The position numbers were made by a program, and so were the translations under genes. The notes beneath the pieces are model-generated. The model did no database searches. It saw only the letters and a program-made list of their open reading frames with translations, and was not told where the DNA came from. Shown here piece after piece: positions 57,566 through 64,000 of a stretch of DNA of 64,000 nt (positions within the stretch are counted from its first letter, which is position 1; each line of letters starts with the position of its first letter). Source of the stretch: Henckelia pumila (Eukaryota > Streptophyta > Magnoliopsida > Lamiales > Gesneriaceae); contig NC_133123.1 in NCBI RefSeq assembly GCF_033568475.1, positions 139,268,062 to 139,332,061 of the forward strand, given 5' to 3'.

Positions 57566-60177
57566 TGTAACACCCGGTATTTTTAATTACGTAAATCCGC
57601 CTGCATAATTAGGATATTTAATTATTTAAATTTATGATTTATGGGTTAAATAATTATGTGAATTATTTATGCATGATTTAATTTATTTTTAAGCATTTAA
57701 CCCATAATTAGTGATTTTTATGATTTTTAGTATTTTTATTATTTGATCGCATAGACGGGACCGTGGACAGACGAGATGACAACTTTTTAGCCAAATTATT
57801 TTATGAGCCTTTTTAGAGCCTTAAAATATTATTTTGAGTCCTATTATCTCAAAATTTTAAGTATTTAATTTTATTTAATTTTAGGAGTCCATTTTTATTC
57901 AAATTAAGCCAAAATATTGACTTTTTATTATCTTTAAAATTCCCTAAAATTATTATTTCGAGATTTTATAATATTTATGTTAGTATTATTATTTTTAAAG
58001 TTGGGATTATTTTAATTATGTTATTATCTTCCTATTTTAATTATTAAACCCTTATCTACCTAAAATAATCCCCAAACCCTACGCCATTCTCCTAGCATCA
58101 GCCGCCTACCTCCCCTCCATTCTCCATATTCTTCATCAGATAGCATTCTCCAAGGACTCCATAGCCTCAATTCGTGTGGTTTTCAAGCCGAGTCATCATT
58201 CCGTCGTCCCGGAACCGTCCCACGTTCGTGCTTCTCGTCATCTACGGTGAAAGGCATGATTCCTTCTTAAAATTTTCGTACCATCTCAGTTAGTTTACGT
58301 GTGTGTAGTGTTATGCATCAAAATTTTAAAGATTTTCAGAAAACGATAATGGTATTGTAGGTATGTGCTTTGTTCCTTGTTCCTCTTGTTCATGACCACG
58401 TTTTTGGGGTTAACTATGGATGGTAGGTCTGTTGGTCAAGGTCCTAGGAGGGTGGGGGACGGCCTGGACTCGAGTGGCTCGAATGGCTCGAGCCAAACGA
58501 GCCCAGGGAAGCCAATATAGCAGCTCGGCCGAGACAGGTGCAGGTTTAGGGTTGGCAGGAAGGAGGCTCGGCCTTGGCGGTTCAGGGTGCATGGGGGTTC
58601 GGGCCTGACTGGGTTTGGTCCGCCCGGACGTGGGCTACGTCCGGGCGGCGGCGCTCCGGCCAGGGGCGGCCGGAGCCGGCCGGCAGCAGGCCAAGAGGGC
58701 CTGCTGCTCACGGCCGAGAGACTATGGGAGAGGGGAGATCGGGTTGGGCTAGGTTGGGGGTCTGGGTGGTCCGGGTCGGGTCGGTTAGGTAGTGGGTCGG
58801 GTTAGTGAGTCCGGGTCCGAGTTTGGTGGGCCGGGCTCGAGTATTTTATTTTTAAAGTATTTTACGAAATTATGTGTTTTTGAGTCAAATAAATTGAAAT
58901 AAAATTATTTGGACTCCCAAATAATTTTATTTGAAATTTTAAAATTTTAATTAAGTTAGTCCATTAATTTTATGGGTTTTTGAGCCCATAAAAGTTATTG
59001 GGCCAGTCTATGGGTTTTTGGGCCCATTGGGCCAGTTTAAGTTGTTATTGGGCTTAGTGTATTTTAATGGGCTTTATTAATTTAATTGGGCTTAGAATAA
59101 TTATTTGGGCTTAAAGTTTAAGATATTGGGCTTAAGTATGTTAATGGACCAGATTTAAGTTAATGGGCTTGTGTGTAGGGCCAGCAGTCCAGGACCATCC
59201 ATGAGAAAATTTGCATGTGTCCTGATTATATATTTAATTATTTTTATGCATTCAAGTTATTTTAATATTTATATGTTAATAAGAAATTAAATTAAATATA
59301 TATGATGGACACACATTTTATTCAAGTACATGCATTCATGAAATAATATTTTATGCATAATTTAATGTTTAAGTTGAGCAATAAAAATATTTTATGTTGG
59401 AAGTTGAAGTAGTGTGACAATTTAAGGGGGATTCGTCCCCATATGATTGAAGGGCAGTTTACTGCCAATTTAAGAGGTGATTCGTCACCGGCCACGTACG
59501 TAGGTTTCCACGCTGATCAGTATTTAATGTATGATTTAAGGTTACACTACGGATACAACCATGCTATGTTAGAAAATAAATTGCTCAATAATGTTATGTA
59601 TTATGTTATGTAATATGTTTATTTAAGTAAGTTATGTTATGTAATTTTTTAAGCATGCTCATTCATGTATATGTATGTATTAGTATTAAATTGGTTTAAA
59701 TTATTTTAAACCCTTGTTATGTTAGCATGTTGGGCCTCTAGGCTCACTACACTGGTATGGTGCAGGTGAGTACGTTGAGGATGACATTGTACCCACCGGA
59801 GGCGAGGACGTATGAGCATGCATGCAGTGGCCCCGTGACCGTGAAATATTCTGAGTCGCTATGCATGTTATTGTTTTTGTCAGCATGATACATTTTTATT
59901 ATTTTCAGTGATTGAGGGTCTAGAATATTTATTTAATATTTTCAGTGCATGCAAACTTTTATTTACTTATGCAGTATATTTTTAATTAATGTTTGACTCA
60001 GATATTTATTATATTTTTAAGAATGCATTTTTATTTAAGTATTTATTTGTTTATTCATTTTAAATATTTTTATTCTGTGCATATATGTATGGGCATATAT
60101 GTACATATTTTATTTAGTAAGTATAAAAAAAAAAAAATTTCCGCATATTTATTTATTATAGAGTTAGGGTCGTTTCA
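57566..60177 (+). repeat. Element H 5' LTR (2612 bp)
   Basis: TGTAACACCCGG to AGGGTCGTTTCA. Aligns with the G LTR in reverse orientation: shared GGCCCA-rich part (58960-59180), TGGTGCAGGTGAGTACG block near 59758 and hairpin module. Overlapping GC-rich ORFs at 58410-58805 on both strands are by-products. Confidence 0.92.
58620..58676 (+). other. Two-hairpin module in element H LTR
   Basis: CCGCCCGGACGT/ACGTCCGGGCGG with loop gggct (58620-58648) and GCTCCGGCC/GGCCGGAGC (58653-58676). Relative to G one stem pair changes from A-T to G-C on both arms, so pairing is kept. Confidence 0.7.
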
Positions 60178-60179
60178 GT

Positions 60180-60192
60180 TGGTATCAAAGCA
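60180..60192 (+). other. Element H primer-binding site
   Basis: TGGTATCAAAGCA two bases after the LTR end; same variant as G. Confidence 0.9.
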
Positions 60193-60249
60193 CGGTCCTC
60201 GGAGGGGTCCTCACTGCTATGCGAGCTCAGAAATCCACGCTACCGGTCT

Positions 60250-60362
60250 GTAAGTTTTAAATGTTTATAGCATGATTTAATTTCTAGAATTTAAGTTAGC
60301 ATTAATTTTAAAACACTTAGTTATGCATGGCGATTTACGTAAATAAATATGTGGTGGTGCAG
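60250..60362 (+). other. Predicted leader intron of element H (113 bp)
   Basis: GTAAGT donor at 60250 after CTACCGGTCT and GGTGGTGCAG acceptor ending 60362, one base before the gag ATG at 60364. Borders are identical in G. Confidence 0.65.
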
Positions 60363-60363
60363 A

Positions 60364-61431
60364 ATGCCTCCCAGACAGGTGAATCGACGTGGGAGACCTC
60401 CACATCCACCTCCACCTCCACCGCCACCTCAGCAGCACCCCATGACAGCACTGGAGCAGGCCAGTGCCACGATGATGGCGGGTATTACTGCCTTGCTGGA
60501 GCAGCAGGCAGCCCGTCCCAGACTGTCCCACGAGGAGGACGTCGCCGAGAGGTTCCAGAAGAAGGGGCCTAAGGAGTTTTTGGGGACCACCGATCCGTTG
60601 GTGGCTGAGGGATGGATTCGATCTTTGGAGTCCATCTTTGACTATATGGGGATCACAGACGCCGACAGGGTGAGCTGTGCTACATACATGATGCGAGGCG
60701 ATGCAGCCTCATGGTGGGAGGGTGCAGTACGAGGAGTCCATCTACCTACTCTGACATGGGCTGAGTTCAGGCGTATCTTCTACGCCAAATATTTCACTGA
60801 GGATGTGCGCAGTCGCATGATCCGAGAGTTCATGAGTCTCCGTCAGGGGGACAGATCTGTGGTGGAGTACATAAGCCAGTTTGAGAGGGGCTGTCGTTTT
60901 GTGCCCATGATTGCTGATAGTCCGCAGGAGAAGCTGCGACAGTTTGTTGAGGGCCTGAAGGCTGAGATCAGGCATGACGTGCGCATGGCAGACGTGTTTA
61001 CATATGAGTCTGCAGTCAGCAGGGCCTTGCGTTCTGAGGAGGGTCGGAGAGCGATCCAGAGAGAGCAGCAGGGCAAGAGGCAGTTTGTACAGACAGGATA
61101 TCAGCGACCATCTTCGCAGCCACCTGCGAAGAAGCAGTATACAGGGCCGGCTAAGGGCCCGAATCAGCAGCAGAGACCACAGCAGCAGAGGCCGCAGCAG
61201 CAGAGGGGCGGGGCCCCTAATGCCATAGCTCATCCCACTTGCCCGAAGTGCCAGAAGATGCATTCGGGACCTTGCCTATTGGGAGCAGGAGTTTGCTTCC
61301 ACTGCAGAGAGCCGGGGCATCAGATTGCTAACTGCCCCAGGAAGAAGAACACCGCTGGTAGGGTGTTCGTGATGCAGGCTGAGGAGGTCGATCCAGACAC
61401 CTCCTTGATCACCGGTACATCCTATCCCTAG
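60364..61431 (+). CDS. gag: Element H gag
   Basis: 355 codons from ATG 60364 (MPPRQVNRRGR) to TAG 61429-61431; an upstream in-frame ATG at 60349 falls in the predicted intron. Proline run, Retrotrans_gag-type core (WWEGAVRGVHLP, QGDRSVVEYISQFERG), Gln-rich linker and CCHC knuckle (CFHCREPGHQIANC). Full-length compared with G. The unspliced message ends in Gag alone; the spliced one continues into protease. Confidence 0.9.
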   Translation: MPPRQVNRRGRPPHPPPPPPPPQQHPMTALEQASATMMAGITALLEQQAARPRLSHEEDVAERFQKKGPKEFLGTTDPLVAEGWIRSLESIFDYMGITDADRVSCATYMMRGDAASWWEGAVRGVHLPTLTWAEFRRIFYAKYFTEDVRSRMIREFMSLRQGDRSVVEYISQFERGCRFVPMIADSPQEKLRQFVEGLKAEIRHDVRMADVFTYESAVSRALRSEEGRRAIQREQQGKRQFVQTGYQRPSSQPPAKKQYTGPAKGPNQQQRPQQQRPQQQRGGAPNAIAHPTCPKCQKMHSGPCLLGAGVCFHCREPGHQIANCPRKKNTAGRVFVMQAEEVDPDTSLITGTSYP

Positions 61432-61635
61432 TATTTTAATAAATTCTCCTTTGGTTAAAGATTTAGTATTTAATTTGAAGTTCTTGTTATTTGGGACATT
61501 TAACAGCATGTTAGAATAGGAAGCATGTTTTACTTGTGATTAGAATTAAGAACTTGTAGTGACTCGTTTGGGAAAAAAAAAAAAAAAAAAAAAATTAGAA
61601 GTGGTATGAAACTGTTGGGAATTTTCTGCGTGCAG
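61415..61635 (+). other. Predicted gag-pol intron of element H (221 bp)
   Basis: GTACAT donor (61415) and CTGCGTGCAG acceptor (61635). Splicing drops the gag TAG and fuses ..SLITG to RILVGG. Length differs from G mainly through a 25-base A run (61574-61595 region). Confidence 0.65.
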
Positions 61636-64000
61636 GGAGAATTCTAGTTGGAGGCAACTCCACGTTTGCGTTGCTAGATTCAGGGGCTACGCATTCGTTT
61701 ATCTCCCTGGAGTTTATCAGGCGAGTAGGCATCACACCTGAGAGTAGTGACAGTGGGTATGATGTTACTATGCCGTCAGGGCAGATTATGTCTACCTCGA
61801 AGGTTATTCGAGGACTGGAGTTAGAGCTGCAGGGACACTCCATTCGAGCAGATGTAGTAGTCTTGCCGTTGAGTGGTTTTGATCTTATTTTGGGTATGGA
61901 CTGGTTGACAGTCAATGGAGCTTCGATTGATTTTCGTCGGAGATCAGTGTCAGTGAGACCTACAGGGGGCGACCCGTTCACTTTTCATGCATCTCAGAGC
62001 AGTGATATTCCTCAGGTGATATCCTATATTCAGGCGAGGAAGTTGTTGAGACGGGGTTGTCAGGGGTTTCTAGCGAGTATCGTCACGACTTCAGAGCCAT
62101 CTAGCAGATCATTATCAGAGTTAGAGGTGGTTCGTGACTTTCCGGATGTCTTTCCGGAGGATGTTGCAGGAATTCCACCAGTGAGAGAGGTGGAGTTCAG
62201 TATTGACTTAGTGCCAGACACCGTGCCTATCTCTAAGGCACCGTACAGGCTTGCTCCTACCGAGATGAAAGAGTTGAAGGAGCAGATTCAGGAGTTGTTA
62301 GAGAAAGGCTTTGTTCGACCTAGCTTTTCTCCTTGGGGAGCTCCGGTGTTGTTTGTGAAGAAGAAGGATGGCAGTATGAGACTGTGCATCGATTACCGAG
62401 AGCTTAACAGAGTCACAGTGAAGAACAAGTATCCACTGCCGAGGATAGAGGACTTGTTTGACCAGTTGCAGGGAGCTTCAGTGTTCTCCAAGATCGATCT
62501 GCGATCTGGTTACCATCAGTTGCGTGTTAGGGATGCAGATGTGTCCAAGACTGCTTTCCGGACACGATATGGGCATTACGAGTTCTTGGTGATGCCATTT
62601 GGGTTGACCAATGCTCCAGCGGTTTTTATGGATCTCATGAACCGAGTCTTTCAGCCATATCTGGATCAGTTCATCATAGTCTTTATTGATGATATTTTGA
62701 TCTATTCTAGGAGCATCGAGGAGCATAGACAGCACCTTCAGACCGCATTGCAGACTTTGAGGGAGCATCGGTTGTATGCCAAGTTCAGCAAGTGCGAGTT
62801 TTGGCTTGAGCAGGTGGCATTTCTTGGTCACATTATTTCGAGAGATGGAGTTGCAGTCGATCAGTCTAAGGTGGAGGCAGTGCAGAATTGGGGCATTCCG
62901 AAGAATGCTTCAGAGATTCGCAGTTTCTTGGGTTTGGCCGGATACTACAGGAAGTTCATCAAGGGTTTTTCCTCTATTGCAGTACCCTTGACTTCCTTGA
63001 CCAAGAAGAATGCGAAGTTTATATGGAGTTCAGACTGTCAGAGGAGCTTCGATCAGCTGAAGGAAGCACTCACTACAGCACCAGTGTTAGCGATGACAGT
63101 ACCACATGAGGAGTTAGTGGTTTACACCGACGCGTCTAAACTTGGTTTAGGCGCAGTGCTTATGCAGTGTGGTAAGGTTATTGCGTATGCGTCGAGACAG
63201 TTGAAGATTCATGAGCAGAACTACCCGACGCATGACTTGGAGTTGGCAGCAGTGGTCTTCGCTTTGAAAATCTGGAGGCACTATCTTTACGGCGAGAAGT
63301 GCAAGATTTTCACCGATCACAAGAGCCTCAAGTACTTCTTCACCCAGAAGGAGTTGAACATGAGACAGCGCAGATGGTTGGAGTTGGTGAAGGACTATGA
63401 TTGTGACATTAGCTACCATCCGGGTAAAGCTAATGTAGTGGCCGATGCTTTGAGTCGGAAGTCATCAGTGGTAACATGTTTGACTGTGCAGTTACCACTA
63501 CAGACCGAGATTCAGAGATTTGGTTTGGAGTGCTATCCGAGTGGCCATGCACCGAGCTTGTCAGTGTTGACGGTGCAGCCAGTTCTGCGAGATCGGATTA
63601 GAGAGGGGCAGTCCACTGATGAGGAGCTACAGCGATGGAGACAGAGAGATGAGGCCAGAGGTAGTCTCTTGTATACAGTGGAGGATGACATCGTTCAGTA
63701 CCGTGGGAGGATGTGGGTACCGAACGTTGATCAGTTGAGAGCCGAGATTCTAGCAGAGGCTCATGCATCTCCGTACTCCATTCACCCCGGAAGTACGAAG
63801 ATGTACCGAGACTTACAGTTATCGTATTGGTGGCCCGGGATGAAGAGTGACATCGGGAGAGTGGTGTCAGAGTGCTTGACTTGTCAGCAAGTCAAAGCAG
63901 AGCATCAGCGGCCAGCAGGACTTCTTAGACCTCTCCCCATTCCGGAATGGAAGTGGGAGAACATTACGATGGACTTTGTGGTTGGCTTACCGAGGAGTAC
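61636..64000 (+). CDS. pol: Element H pol, 5' part, open to window edge
   Basis: No stop found by eye across 788 codons. Protease [10 protein letters not shown] near 61670; RT with FVKKKDG near 62350 and FIDDILIY near 62685; [11 protein letters not shown] near 62925; RNase [11 protein letters not shown] near 63125, DHK near 63318 and ADALSRK near 63445; integrase zinc motif CLTCQQ near 63875 and the first catalytic Asp in TMDFV near 63970. Close to G pol throughout and, unlike G, with the usual FLGLAGYY. Confidence 0.9.

Larger units (their letters stand above)
57566..64000 (+). mobile_element. Element H: Tekay-like chromovirus, 5' part (same family as G)
   Basis: Plus strand: 5' LTR (57566-60177), primer site, leader intron, gag, gag-pol intron, pol open to the window edge. 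Same layout as G and closely related, but the LTR is clearly diverged, so G and H are separate subfamily members. The 3' half lies outside. Confidence 0.93.

Noticed and set aside
58410..58805. Overlapping GC-rich ORFs on both strands
   Set aside because: They lie within the H LTR over the hairpin module; the G LTR counterpart is not conserved as protein, and the palindromes force open frames on both strands.

Overview
The window is repeat-dense plant nuclear DNA. Evidence is nested LTR retrotransposons of plant lineages (Ty3/gypsy Tekay-like chromoviruses, Athila-like elements, a Ty1/copia element), initiator-Met-type and Athila-type primer sites, hAT- and Mutator-like MITEs, and one intron-containing host gene. 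A flowering plant, probably a eudicot, fits; I cannot name the species. No bacterial, organellar, rRNA, tRNA or CRISPR features were seen.

Layout, left to right. Element A (1-4784, minus, Tekay-like) sits in the gag/protease linker of element B (4785-9708, plus, Tekay-like), which sits in the RNase H of copia element C (9709-13277, minus). Next is a ~160-bp coding fragment resembling a plant Sec14/CRAL-TRIO-like gene (13324-13485), fused to the broken reverse transcriptase of Athila-like element D (13486-16026 and 27575-29515, minus). D is split by a full-length Athila-like element E (16027-27574, minus; target duplication gatgt). D itself lies in the 3' LTR of Athila-like element F (minus). 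F runs to 45478 and is split inside integrase by Tekay-like element G (34936-45041, minus; target duplication tctgt), whose pol is one uninterrupted reading frame. Then come a decayed gypsy relic, a truncated Tekay-type LTR, three MITEs, and a host gene with a cystatin-like domain (about 51.4-55.9 kb, plus) whose 5' half is a tandem array of about 400-bp units, each holding two in-phase exons. A 1-kb hAT-like element lies in its third-last-to-last intron. After it come the 5' end of an F-family element (gag start, primer site, LTR) and Tekay-like element H (57566 to the window end, plus; same family as G), inserted in that LTR.

How the parts relate. Most of the window is transposon history, ordered by who interrupts whom: A in B in C; E in D in F; G and H in F copies. 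The most unusual signals are: (1) predicted spliceosomal introns in the G/H family, one ending one base before the gag ATG and one between gag and pol, where splicing removes the gag stop and joins gag to protease in frame; (2) arrays of short palindromes just upstream of the likely TATA box in four LTR families, with E and F carrying a second four-unit array directly upstream of their env-position ORF; (3) a two-hairpin LTR module in G and H with a compensatory base change; (4) phase-preserving tandem exon-pair amplification in the host gene. All exon, TATA and splice calls are by eye from this sequence.
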